The position numbers were made by a program, and so were the translations under genes. Shown one piece after another: positions 1 through 6,935 of a DNA stretch of 17,774 nucleotides. Position 1 is the stretch's first letter, and each line of letters begins with the position of its first letter. Source of the DNA: an uncultured Actinomyces sp. (GTDB taxonomy: Bacteria > Actinomycetota > Actinomycetes > Actinomycetales > Actinomycetaceae); contig USPB01000009.1 in NCBI GenBank assembly GCA_900556405.1, positions 1 to 17,774 on the forward strand. The letters run 5' to 3'. The notes beneath the pieces are model-generated. The model was not told where the DNA came from, searched no databases, and worked only from the letters and a program-made list of their open reading frames with translations.

Positions 1-145
1 TCAGGTTCCTGATGTCGGAGCCGCACAGGCCGACCGCGTCGACCCTGAGGACGAAGCCCCCGCCAGGACACTGCGGCCTCGGCACCTGCTCGAACCGGAT
101 GTCGCCGGGGCCGTGCATGACGGCCGCATCCATCACGTCACTCAT
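1..145 (-). CDS. Zinc-dependent alcohol/polyol dehydrogenase, N-terminus (partial)
   Basis: The gene runs off the left edge, so only 48 residues are visible. They read from MSDVMDAAVMHGPGDIRFEQ to a GLCGSDIRNL segment, the N-terminal pattern of medium-chain zinc alcohol, sorbitol or threonine dehydrogenases. In that family the Cys of G-x-CGSD is a ligand of the catalytic zinc. The ATG at 145 is preceded by AAGGAGG nine bases upstream, which supports this start. The gene is divergent from the BglG-type regulator at 412, with about 265 bp between them. This suggests the regulator controls a sugar or polyol catabolic operon that continues to the left. The substrate cannot be told from this fragment. 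Confidence 0.8.
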   Translation of the reverse strand, partial: MSDVMDAAVMHGPGDIRFEQVPRPQCPGGGFVLRVDAVGLCGSDIRNL

Positions 146-411
146 CGATGAGCTCCTCCTTGTCCTGCGGCGCTCGCCCGGTGGTGAGTCGCCGCGCTGA
201 GGGCCGGTCTCCGGTGGCCGGTCCGAGTTTCCCCGGGACGAGTTCAGTCTTGCGTGCACCCCGAGCCGGGGGCACTTGACTTCTGCCGCATGTGTTGCAA
301 CGACCCTTTGCCTGACCCGTGGCAAGCCGCCCTGCCCAGCTGGACGGCAGGAACCAGGTGCCGGATCCGCCGGGTGCGCTGTTATGGTGCTGGCACCTGG
401 AGGTGTCAGAG

Positions 412-885
412 ATGATTCTTTTCTCCGAGCGTCAGTCTCTTCTCATCGAATTGCTCAGCGAGCTCGACCACGTCATCACGGGCCGTGAACTGGCTGATCT
501 GCTGGGAGTCAGTCCCCGGACCCTGCGCTACGACATCTCGAGGATCAACGGCATGGCCAAGGCGGATGTCATCGAGGCGTCCCCGAAGGGGTACCTGCTG
601 AACCGCCCCATCTACAACGACCTGGTCGCCAGGAATTCCTTGCTGGGTACGGAACTCGGGCACCAGGAACGCATTCTGCTGTATTTCTTCAATTCCCCGG
701 TCACCGATGTCTACGACATCATGCGCGACTGTTATCTCAGTGAGTCGGTCACCAGGGCCGCGCTCCAGCGCCTGGTCCCCAGGGCGGCGGAGTACGGGCT
801 CCTGCTGAAGACCGCCGGGGCCCGCGTCGAGCTCATCGGCGACGAGCTCGACCTGCGGCGGCTGCTCGGCGAGCTCGTCGGCGGG
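412..885 (+). pseudogene. BglG/MtlR-type PTS transcription regulator, truncated at phage junction
   Basis: The start at 412 is chosen for GGAGG at 399-403, eight bases upstream. A candidate -10 (TATGGT, 383-388) lies before it. Residues about 4-60 form a winged helix-turn-helix (ITGRELADLLGVSPRTLRYD) like the N-terminal domain of BglG/MtlR/LicR regulators. The following segment, with KTAGARVELIGDELDLRRLL, fits the region before the PRD domains. After about codon 158 the frame enters phage DNA (antisense of the capsid gene) and runs to a stop at 1272 as a nonsense tail. PRD and EIIB-like domains, which normally bring such proteins to about 500-650 residues, are missing. The protein is therefore probably non-functional, at most a free DNA-binding domain. 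Its divergent neighbour suggests it once regulated that dehydrogenase operon. The exact end is uncertain by about 15 bp. Confidence 0.75.
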
Positions 886-890
886 CAGCG
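841..890. other. Host/phage junction with short inverted repeat
   Basis: Plus-strand similarity to the regulator fades at about 885, and minus-strand similarity to the capsid protein fades at about 868, so the join lies within this interval. GACGAGCTCG (841-850) and CGAGCTCGTC (870-879) are exact reverse complements, and the join falls at or near the second arm. No integrase, tRNA or duplicated att core is visible. A palindrome-mediated or microhomology join, or an assembly artefact, fits better than site-specific integration. Confidence 0.6.
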
Positions 891-1242
891 TGGTCGACCC
901 CAGCTGCACGGCCGTGCCGGTCGGGCCGTACTGGCGGCGCGCACCCATCTTCGTGTACGACACGGAGACGGCCTCCTGGTGGATTTCGAGCACGTTCTCA
1001 ACGTTCGTGCGAGTGCGGGTCTCGAACGCGGTAGCGTCCGCGCCCTCGACGCGCTGACGGTTGTCGGCAGCGTCGCGCAGGTCCGTGACCTGCCAGCCGA
1101 AGGTCGTCGACTCGACGGATTCGCCGCCAGTCAGACCACCAATCGAGGACAGCAGCGGCGTGTCCTCCGCGGACGCGGCGAAGAGCTCGCCGACGTAATT
1201 CGGGCAATTATACGTGGTTGCCATCTCGGTAATACCGGGCAT
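868..1242 (-). pseudogene. Phage major capsid protein, N-terminal fragment
   Basis: The ATG at 1242 has AGGAG seven to eight bases upstream. About 125 residues are visible, beginning MPGITEMATTYNCPNYVGEL and including FAASAEDTPLLSSIGGLTGG, TTFGWQVTDLRDA, VENVLEIHQEAVSVSYTKMG and ARRQYGPTGT. This resembles the N-terminal arm and start of the HK97-fold domain in SU10/DUF5309-type major capsid proteins, which usually have about 300 residues. The gene lies directly downstream of scaffold, the normal place for the capsid gene. After TLPADEL the frame passes into antisense regulator sequence and stays open to 406, so the C-terminal two thirds are replaced. The gene cannot make a working capsid protein. 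The family assignment comes from motif impression and position. Confidence 0.7.
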
Positions 1243-1275
1243 ATGGGATCTCCTGTCAAGAGAAGGGAATGAATG

Positions 1276-1881
1276 TCAGTTGGTGTTGTCAGCGGTCAAA
1301 CCCGCGAGCTTGACCGCCTTGAGACGCGCCGACAGCTTGAAATCGCCAGCGCTCTGCGCCGCCGCGATCTGCTCATCAAGAGACAGAGACGACGGACGAG
1401 GCGGGAATACACCAGCACCCGAATCCGCGAGCGCGGGCACGGCCGGGGTGGCCGTGGCACCTCGCCAGTCGGCGAGTCGCTGCGCGATCTGCTTGATCTC
1501 GTCCTCGGTGTCACCGTGGATGAGATCAGCGGGGACGCCGTACTCAGATGAGGCGGCGGCTATCAGCTTGGCTCGGTGCGCCTGCTCTTCGAGGGCTGCG
1601 ACCTGAGAGCGCAGTTCCTCAATGGTGGTGTCCTTGCCGTTGATCGCTTCCGTGAGCACGGAGAGGCGCGCGTGGTCGGCCTTTGCTCGGCGTTCCCACG
1701 TGCGGGCGTAGGTCTTCCAGTCCTGCTCGGCGTCGGCCTGCGTTTCCTCCTGCGAGGCTTCGTTGGTGTCGGCGGGCGCGGTGTCCTGGACGGCCGTATC
1801 GGTGGTGGTGGGGGAGGTTTCGGTCGGTGCCTGCGCGCCGTCCTTGATCTCCTGATCCTGATCGGTGGTGGTGTTTTCCAT
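1276..1881 (-). CDS. Phage scaffolding protein
   Basis: This 201-residue protein fits head scaffolds of actinobacteriophages in size, position and composition. Residues 1-55 are an acidic Thr/Gln/Glu-rich disordered stretch. Residues about 55-110 form a charged helical, probably coiled-coil segment (RAKADHARLSVLTEAINGKD to LRSQVAALEEQAHRAK). A LIAAASSEYGVPADLIHG segment follows, typical of phage scaffolds, and the C-terminus is basic (SARLKAVKLAG) and would bind the capsid shell. In that family the scaffold directs capsid assembly and leaves before DNA filling. GGAAGGA lies eight bases before the ATG. It sits between the MuF-like gene and the capsid gene, 33 bp from the latter. Confidence 0.8.
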   Translation of the reverse strand: MENTTTDQDQEIKDGAQAPTETSPTTTDTAVQDTAPADTNEASQEETQADAEQDWKTYARTWERRAKADHARLSVLTEAINGKDTTIEELRSQVAALEEQAHRAKLIAAASSEYGVPADLIHGDTEDEIKQIAQRLADWRGATATPAVPALADSGAGVFPPRPSSLSLDEQIAAAQSAGDFKLSARLKAVKLAGLTADNTN

Positions 1882-1943
1882 GATGTTTTCCTTCCATTGC
1901 GGAGAGAACAGAGGTGTCCGGCCTGTGCTTTACGCGGTGGCCG

Positions 1944-1981
1944 GGGGTAAATACCCCGCATGCCAGGGCGGCTGCGGGGTA
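1944..1981 (-). promoter_or_regulatory. Two mutually exclusive hairpins between MuF-like and scaffold genes
   Basis: The 109-bp gap between the MuF-like stop and the scaffold start contains the arms TACCCCGCA (1952-1960) and TGCGGGGTA (1973-1981), a perfect 9-bp stem with a 12-nt loop. An alternative stem GGGGTA (1944-1949)/TACCCC (1952-1957) uses part of the same 1952-1960 arm, so both cannot form together. There is no long U tract, so a simple intrinsic terminator is doubtful. A processing or attenuation structure that sets scaffold/capsid mRNA levels is possible. The function is inferred. Confidence 0.45.
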
Positions 1982-1990
1982 GCTATGTGG

Positions 1991-2743
1991 TCACGGTTTC
2001 GGCGTGTGGCCGTCCGTGAGCTTGTCAGGGAAGAGCGTTCGCATGCGTTCGGTGATGACGCGCGGATCGTCGATAGCCGTTTCATCCTCTTCGAGAGACT
2101 TGATTGTCTCCTTGTACATGTCCTCGTACTTCGAGACGTCATATCCCCTGATGCGCGGCTTCTTCGACCACGAGGGCACGATCTGACAATCACACTTGAA
2201 ATGCGAGCGCTTGAAGTGCGCGCTCTCTTCACTGCGATATATGAAGCCCCGTGAGGCCCAGAGCATGCACCATGCGCACGTCTCAGCGCCTGTCGGCACA
2301 CGCGCGAACTTCGTCGGCTTCGGATCATCCTCGGCCGCATGCTGCACGGTCGCCCGACCCGAGTCTGAGATCAACTTGCGAGCACCGTTAGTAAGGCGCG
2401 CGAGAGCCTTTGCACGGTCGATGCCCTCCCGCAGATCACGGATCGTCGCCCCGACAATCTTCTCGACGTCACCCTGATCGACGAGGCCGGACGGCATCAC
2501 GGGAGAGTATGCCTTCGTGACGCCCTCGATCTCTCGCTGCTTCTCGTACCATTCGAGAGCCGCCGACGACGCGACCTCAGCCGATTCCTCAACGAGGCGC
2601 GGATACAGCTGAAACAGCGCGTCCTCAAGCGTCCCGAGATCATCGAGAGGCAGGCGCTTCCACAGCGCCCGCAGCCTGCGCTCAGCGACATCGCCCGCAC
2701 GGTTCTGCGTCCTCGCGAGCTGCTGCACGTCGTGGATATGCAT
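1991..2743 (-). CDS. Phage MuF-like minor head protein (VG15-type)
   Basis: A 250-residue minor head protein. Residues 1-130 are largely helical. The segment 148-195 carries the diagnostic pattern RVPTGAETCAWC, then ASRGFIYRS, then HFKCDCQIVPSW. Cys156, Cys159, His181, Cys184 and Cys186 could bind a metal. This pattern is typical of MuF/VG15-type head morphogenesis proteins of actinophages. In that family the protein sits inside the head near the portal and helps procapsid assembly; some relatives are fused to a maturation protease or toxin, and I see neither here. The gene follows portal and precedes scaffold, the standard order. It ends with a TGA at 1991, and the next gene is 109 bp away across a hairpin region. 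Confidence 0.8.
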   Translation of the reverse strand: MHIHDVQQLARTQNRAGDVAERRLRALWKRLPLDDLGTLEDALFQLYPRLVEESAEVASSAALEWYEKQREIEGVTKAYSPVMPSGLVDQGDVEKIVGATIRDLREGIDRAKALARLTNGARKLISDSGRATVQHAAEDDPKPTKFARVPTGAETCAWCMLWASRGFIYRSEESAHFKRSHFKCDCQIVPSWSKKPRIRGYDVSKYEDMYKETIKSLEEDETAIDDPRVITERMRTLFPDKLTDGHTPKP

Positions 2744-2761
2744 GCCGCCCCCTCAATGTCT

Positions 2762-2943
2762 CTACTTCTCTTCGAGCGCCTTCGAGTCAGCCTCCGGCAG
2801 ACGCAGCGAGACGGGCACAGCGCCCGTCAGCTTCACGCCCGGAATACCGAGCACCTCGAGCGCGGACTGCGGATCGACGCCAGCACGCACGGCCACGCCG
2901 AGCGCGTCGAACGCCTCCTTCGCGTGCGAGGTGTCAAGCCCCC
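2762..2943 (-). pseudogene. Portal C-terminal segment in a shifted frame
   Basis: After the portal stop another frame is open to a TAG at 2762. It encodes about 58 residues, among them AFDALGVAVRAGVDPQSALE and LTGAVPVSLRLPEADSKALEE. From general knowledge of actinophage portals this looks like their usual C-terminal tail. No good start codon serves it alone: an in-frame TTG at 3031 lies deep within the portal, and the GTGs at the GVAV segment are late. Removing one G from the G5 run (2939-2943, read as G on the minus strand) would make portal and this segment a single ORF of about 550 codons. I read it as the portal's own C-terminus, separated by an indel or by programmed +1 frameshifting. 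Confidence 0.6.
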
Positions 2944-4412
2944 GTCGCCGCAGGCGCAGCCTGCACGGCCGGCGTATCCTGCACGGCCGGGACAGTGGTG
3001 TCGGTGGTGTCCTGCGCGGACAGTCGATCAAGGAGACCGGACGCTTCCGCGCGGCGCTTGTCCGACATCAGGCGAGCAATCTGAGAGCCTGAGTATCCCA
3101 GTTCCTCGAGGACGACGGGGGACTCAGCAAGCCACGGCAGCGCGCTGATCTGTTTCACGATGGCGTCAGACTGCGAGACAATCGACGGGTGTGCCGGGTC
3201 GCCCCATCGCGTCGCCAGAGACCGCAGCTCAGGCGTCATCTCATCAATCCCGTCGCGCATCATCACCGCGTGCGCATAGACGCGAGTCAGGGCCGCGTCG
3301 AACACTCTCTGCGCGTTCTTCGCCTTGATGACCAGCTCTTCCTTCGCCGCATACAGCGCCTCCGCAGAGGACGGGTTGTCCTGGATGACGCCGAGGGATG
3401 AGACCGGCAGGGACGAGACGCCCGACAGCTCGGTTGCCAGCGCACGCATCTGCTCCGTGAACGGCTGCGCCGACTGCTGCGGCAAGACCGTCACCTTCGG
3501 TCCCTCCGGCTCTTCGCCGGATGAGATCGTCTTGATGGTGCCGAGCTTCCAGTCCCACGAGCGCAGATCGTCGATTAGATCTGAGTCGACGCCAGACAGG
3601 AGGATGCCCGGAGCCGTGAACAGCTCCGTCGCCAGCTCTTCACGCAGGACCGTGCGCATTGCTCGCTGAGTGATGCTCATGACGTCACGGGAGATCCTCG
3701 AGCGCCCGAGCGGACGGTCAAGAGACGGCTCGAATGGCAGTGCCTCCATCATGGGTGCGCCCATGCCGTGCAGCTCGGCGTGGACGATCCGCCATGCCGA
3801 CGCCGCATTCAGCTCGACGATGTAGGTCGAGTCCGCTGTGTAGAGAGTGAAGCGTGTCGGGCGGCCGGCGTCGTCGATGTCGTCGATAGTCAGGCCGTAT
3901 GACAGGCGTCGTCGCACGCGGTCCCAGAGGCCCGCAGCCCAGTCCGCAGAATGGCCCTGAATGATGACAGGCGGCTCGCCTGCCGCCTCGACGCCCTTGC
4001 GGAGCGTCAGGAATGCGACCGAGTGCGTGAGCGATGACGGGATCGTCTGTGCGATCTCTAGCTCGAAGCCGGTCGACGCGAGCAGGTCGTCAATCTCGAA
4101 GGGATTATCGTGACCGTTCGCCGCGGTTACTCCGTCCCAGATCAGCAGATCCGACAGGCCAAAAACGACCTTCCGAGGCCAGCCGATGACCGCGCCGAGC
4201 TGGTCGACCATATCGTCGGGCACCGCGATATTCAGGTTGTCCGGTCGGACGACGCCGTCGAGGTACGCCTGACGCAGTCGATTGCGCGGCTGCTTCGTGC
4301 GCCACAGCTCGACGAGCTGAGCGAGCGCCGCCTGCTCTGCGGGCGTCAGACCCGGCACAGCCGGAGCCGAGAACGACACCGGGGTCACGAGCATGAACTT
4401 CTTTGCGCTCAC
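2934..4412 (-). CDS. Phage portal protein (SPP1 gp6-like)
   Basis: This 492-residue portal follows terminase with an ATGA overlap (start 4412, terminase stop 4409), which indicates translational coupling. Features seen are an N-terminal LTPAEQAALAQLVELWRTKQ helix, a PDDMVDQLGAVIGWPRKVVF segment, the EALPFEPSLDRPLGRSRISR stretch, and a long helical C-terminal part with SSAEALYAAKEELVIKAKNA. These match SPP1-gp6-type portals of siphophages. In that family twelve copies form the channel through which DNA enters and leaves the head, and the protein docks terminase. The reading frame ends early at TGA 2934 in a Pro/Ala-rich tail, while the expected conserved C-terminus continues in the +1 frame (2762-2943). 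Whether full-length portal is made depends on that shift. Confidence 0.88.
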   Translation of the reverse strand: MSAKKFMLVTPVSFSAPAVPGLTPAEQAALAQLVELWRTKQPRNRLRQAYLDGVVRPDNLNIAVPDDMVDQLGAVIGWPRKVVFGLSDLLIWDGVTAANGHDNPFEIDDLLASTGFELEIAQTIPSSLTHSVAFLTLRKGVEAAGEPPVIIQGHSADWAAGLWDRVRRRLSYGLTIDDIDDAGRPTRFTLYTADSTYIVELNAASAWRIVHAELHGMGAPMMEALPFEPSLDRPLGRSRISRDVMSITQRAMRTVLREELATELFTAPGILLSGVDSDLIDDLRSWDWKLGTIKTISSGEEPEGPKVTVLPQQSAQPFTEQMRALATELSGVSSLPVSSLGVIQDNPSSAEALYAAKEELVIKAKNAQRVFDAALTRVYAHAVMMRDGIDEMTPELRSLATRWGDPAHPSIVSQSDAIVKQISALPWLAESPVVLEELGYSGSQIARLMSDKRRAEASGLLDRLSAQDTTDTTVPAVQDTPAVQAAPAATGA

Positions 4413-5929
4413 AGGGCCCTCGCTTTCTTGCCCGGCCTGCGCCGGGTCGTCTTAGCCGCCAGAACAGCCGCAGACACGGCCTCTAGCGGGGTTTCGTCTC
4501 CATCGGGGATACTGGCTTCCCATCCCCACGCGCCGTCGCGGGCGCGAATTTTCCTGTCGCACACGGCCACCGCCGAGTTGAGAGCGTCCTGCGGATCACC
4601 GATCGGGTGCGTGATGCGCCCGTCGCGCAGACCCTCGAAAAACAGCGAGCACGATTCGAGGTACTCGCGGGTCGTCATGATGTGTACGATCCTCGTGGGC
4701 ACGCCACGAACCTGCAGAGCGTCCGCGAGCGCCGCCGCGCCGGAGCCTCCGACGATGTTGATCTGCGCTGTACGGTCGCGTCGTGCGGCAAGCCAGTCGG
4801 CGACAGCCTTCACACCGTCGTCCGTTGACCCGGTGAACGTGTCGATGACGTTCACGTGGAAGCCGCTCTCCCTGTCCGAGGTCCACTTGATCGCGCCCGC
4901 GAGGGCCTGCCGCTTTCCGTCCGCACTGAACGCGACAGCGAATGACCGGATGCCATTAACAGGCGCGACTGCCGCTGATGCATCCCATGTGGTCGGGTCG
5001 ATCGCCCGCGACGCTCCCGCGTTCGCCGGCCACATCCCGAGGCGCTCGCGCGCGAAGCCTTCATCCGAGAGCGTCTTACGCTCCAGCTCGATGAACGCGC
5101 GCTTCATGCGACCTGCCAGCAGCGCGGGGTTTGTGGCTTCCCAGGTCTTGACGTCGTCCATGCGCAGTGGCTTATCCGGGTCCGCGCTCCATTCGTGCCA
5201 GCACATCGCGCCGGGATGATCGGACAGCGCCTGGTCTCGGATGCGCTCGAACACCTGGCCGTTGGCGTTCGGTCCTGGAGGCGTTCCTGTGTACAGCACT
5301 TGGGAGTTGCCGAGGTGACCGGCTGAGCCGGTCGACGTGATCGCTTCGAGAGCATCCTCTGTCAGCTCCTGCGCCTCATCGAGGACGATCAGGTCAGCGG
5401 TGAAGCCGCGGCCCGAGGACTTCGAGCGCGCGATGACACGCAGGGAGCCGCCGTGCCAGCCGCGCGACGGATCGTTCTTGAGGATGATCGCTTCTTGGCC
5501 GTTGACGTTGCGGACCTGCTCGACCATCGCGTTTAGCTCAGGGTATCGAGCGGCCTCGTCGTCGGCCTTCTTCCCGAAAAACTCCTTGAACCTGCGGTAG
5601 TGCGCCTGTGCCGACTTGACCTCGTGCGCCGAATGAATCACCGTCTCACCGAGCAGGACCATGCCGAAGAGCTCGCGCATTTCGAGCAACGCATTCTTGC
5701 CGTTCTGGCGAGGCACGGACAGGCCAGCGACCGGGTGCTTCCATTCATCCTTGGCCGAGGCGGCGAGCCAGTCGTCCAGGACGAGCTGCTGCCACGCATC
5801 AGGCATCAGCCCGAAAGTCGACGCGAACTCGCCCGCGAGCTCGCCGAAGCTTTTTGCGCGGCGCTCAACGGCGGCCCGCAGCCGGGGAGCCTGCTCGATG
5901 CTTCGCCAATCGCTGCTGGAAGTCGACAA
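4409..5929 (-). CDS. Phage terminase large subunit
   Basis: A 506-residue packaging motor. The N-terminal ATPase has a Walker A-like PRQNGKNA at 73-80, a Walker B LIVLDEAQ at 180-187 and a coupling motif YTGTPPG at about 213-219. The C-terminal half is the RNase H-like nuclease that cuts concatemers; acidic residues near FAVAFSADGKRQALAGA and DTFTGSTDDG are candidate metal ligands. The family is known to power DNA translocation into the procapsid through the portal. The start is a TTG at 5929 inside the end of the small-subunit gene (65-nt overlap). It is preferred because the conserved-looking APRLRA and GLMPDAWQQLVLDDWL segments lie upstream of any later start, and a purine-rich AGGGAGAGG precedes it. 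The downstream overlap with portal is 4 nt. Confidence 0.92.
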   Translation of the reverse strand: MSTSSSDWRSIEQAPRLRAAVERRAKSFGELAGEFASTFGLMPDAWQQLVLDDWLAASAKDEWKHPVAGLSVPRQNGKNALLEMRELFGMVLLGETVIHSAHEVKSAQAHYRRFKEFFGKKADDEAARYPELNAMVEQVRNVNGQEAIILKNDPSRGWHGGSLRVIARSKSSGRGFTADLIVLDEAQELTEDALEAITSTGSAGHLGNSQVLYTGTPPGPNANGQVFERIRDQALSDHPGAMCWHEWSADPDKPLRMDDVKTWEATNPALLAGRMKRAFIELERKTLSDEGFARERLGMWPANAGASRAIDPTTWDASAAVAPVNGIRSFAVAFSADGKRQALAGAIKWTSDRESGFHVNVIDTFTGSTDDGVKAVADWLAARRDRTAQINIVGGSGAAALADALQVRGVPTRIVHIMTTREYLESCSLFFEGLRDGRITHPIGDPQDALNSAVAVCDRKIRARDGAWGWEASIPDGDETPLEAVSAAVLAAKTTRRRPGKKARAL

Positions 5930-6143
5930 CCTGGCCCCCCTCTCCCTTCACCGCCTCCGGGACAGCGGCCCCCGAGGTACCTGAAATCTCGGAAATCAGC
6001 GCCCGCGCCTCACGAATCAGGGGCGCGCGCTTGTCGAACTCGGCGTACTCGAGGGACGCGAGAGTCAGATCAAGCAGCTTCTTGCGAGCCTCAAGCTCAT
6101 CGAACGCATCCGCCTTCTTCGCGTCCGCCTTCTTCTTCGCCAC
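5865..6143 (-). CDS. Putative terminase small subunit
   Basis: This 92-residue lysine-rich protein directly precedes and overlaps the large terminase. It reads VAKKKADAKKADAFDELEAR, then KKLLDLTLASLEYAEFDKRA, then PLIREARALISEISGTSG. Its size, helical and basic character and position fit actinophage small terminase subunits, which recognise the packaging site. No clear helix-turn-helix can be assigned by eye, so the call rests mainly on context. The GTG at 6143 is chosen because GAGGGGG lies nine bases upstream; a TTG at 6161 in the same frame would add six residues (MRGWLG). Confidence 0.6.
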   Translation of the reverse strand: MAKKKADAKKADAFDELEARKKLLDLTLASLEYAEFDKRAPLIREARALISEISGTSGAAVPEAVKGEGGQVVDFQQRLAKHRAGSPAAGRR

Positions 6144-6382
6144 CCCTAGCCACCCCCTCAACCGCCAAAAACCAACGAATAACGCCTACCGCGAGCGCCA
6201 GCACCCCGCCACGCGCCCCCAGTGGCCGCGTGTCAAACGAACACGGTCGGTCAGCATTTTTCCAGCTCAACCCGCCTGAAAGCGGGGGGGTATGGCGCTA
6301 TACCGCTGTGGGAGCGAGGGCGGGGGGAGGGAGGGGGAGGTGCCCCTATCTCCGTTGAAAACACGCCGCAAACAGGGCTTTT
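6144..6382. other. Gene-free region before terminase; candidate packaging (cos/pac) site
   Basis: I see no convincing gene here. It holds G7 (6284-6290) followed by GGTAT/ATACC arms around GGCGCT, with outer AGC/GCT ends (6281-6307), and then a plus-strand purine tract of G and A up to about 6340. Phage cos sites usually lie close upstream of terS, often beside an HNH gene, as here. The assignment is positional inference only. Confidence 0.3.
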
Positions 6383-6679
6383 TCACCAATCAACGTCAAC
6401 TGAGGACGGCCGAGCCTGCCGTTTTGGCGCGTTCACGCGATCGCCGCGCGACTGATTACAGCGACGGCACAGCACTCGACCGTTCTCAAGGACGTTTTTG
6501 CCGCCCCAACGATGAGGCAGAATGTGATCAGGCTCGGCCGACGACGGCGTCCGAGTGTTCACATAATCAAGAACCACGTTGCAAACCGGGCAATGCGTGA
6601 TGCCAGCTGCACGTCCGGCCGCGAGGACTCGCGTGCGCCAGTGCTTGTACTGACTCGTGCCGGTCCGGGATGACACCAT
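6383..6679 (-). CDS. HNH endonuclease, terminase-associated
   Basis: A 98-residue HNH nuclease. The fold has Cys30-x2-Cys33 (CPVC), the catalytic core around Asp51-His52 (EPDHILPH), Asn66 (LENGR) and Cys71-x2-Cys74 (CRRCNQSRGD). The two CxxC pairs bind structural zinc, while the His carries out metal-dependent phosphodiester cleavage. Small HNH proteins beside terminase are known in many cos phages to stimulate terminase nicking and be needed for packaging, and the position here fits that role. The ATG at 6679 is chosen because GAGGGGG precedes it by about eight to ten bases. The same frame stays open upstream to 7042, but that part is low-complexity translation of the palindrome array. A candidate promoter lies at 6740-6767. 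Confidence 0.85.
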   Translation of the reverse strand: MVSSRTGTSQYKHWRTRVLAAGRAAGITHCPVCNVVLDYVNTRTPSSAEPDHILPHRWGGKNVLENGRVLCRRCNQSRGDRVNAPKRQARPSSVDVDW

Positions 6680-6739
6680 TCGCGCCACCCCCTCGCCAAA
6701 CTCGAATGGCCCCCCACTTACGCGGAAGGCCACACTAGA

Positions 6740-6767
6740 AATATACACCGTTGCAGTATCTTCGCAA
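6740..6767 (-). promoter_or_regulatory. Candidate late promoter
   Basis: On the minus strand TTGCGA (6762-6767) and TATATT (6740-6745) are separated by 16 bp, a good match to a sigma-70/SigA-type promoter and the most AT-rich spot in this stretch. It points toward the HNH, terminase and head genes. The palindrome array ends only 7 bp upstream of the -35, so this promoter is probably controlled by whatever binds the array. The site is seen; its activity is inferred. Confidence 0.5.
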
Positions 6768-6773
6768 GACCTG

Positions 6774-6929
6774 CCCCCTGGGTGTTTCGCAAAACCCCCC
6801 GGGGTGGTTTCAGACGCCCCCTGGGTACAGAACACCCCCCAGGGGTGTTTGCAAGCACCCCGGGGTGGTCGCAAAGCCCCTCCGGGTATGGAAGCACCCC
6901 GGGGTGCTGGCAGCACTACCCGGGGGTGG
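6774..6929. repeat. Array of eight palindromic sites at about 21-bp spacing
   Basis: Eight C-run/G-run sites lie at 6774-6784, 6794-6807, 6817-6827, 6832-6848, 6855-6868, 6877-6888, 6893-6908 and 6917-6929. The best copies are perfect palindromes: CACCCCGGGGTG (6856-6867) and AGCACCCCGGGGTGCT (6893-6908). Centres are 18-22 bp apart, about two helical turns, and spacers often resemble TTTGCAAA. All sites would face one side of the helix, as in an iteron or cooperative operator/activator array. It lies between the zinc-ribbon/HTH gene (stop at 6936) and the candidate late promoter. Frames through it give only Pro/Gly-rich nonsense. Confidence 0.85.
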
Positions 6930-6935
6930 CTCCTG

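Noticed and set aside
276..304. A promoter with TTGACT at 276-281 for the regulator
   Set aside because: No acceptable -10 lies 16-18 bp downstream, so the -35 match alone is not enough.
6774..6929. A CRISPR or simple tandem repeat
   Set aside because: The units are degenerate palindromes with spacers of only about 5-10 bp, too short and too similar to be CRISPR spacers.
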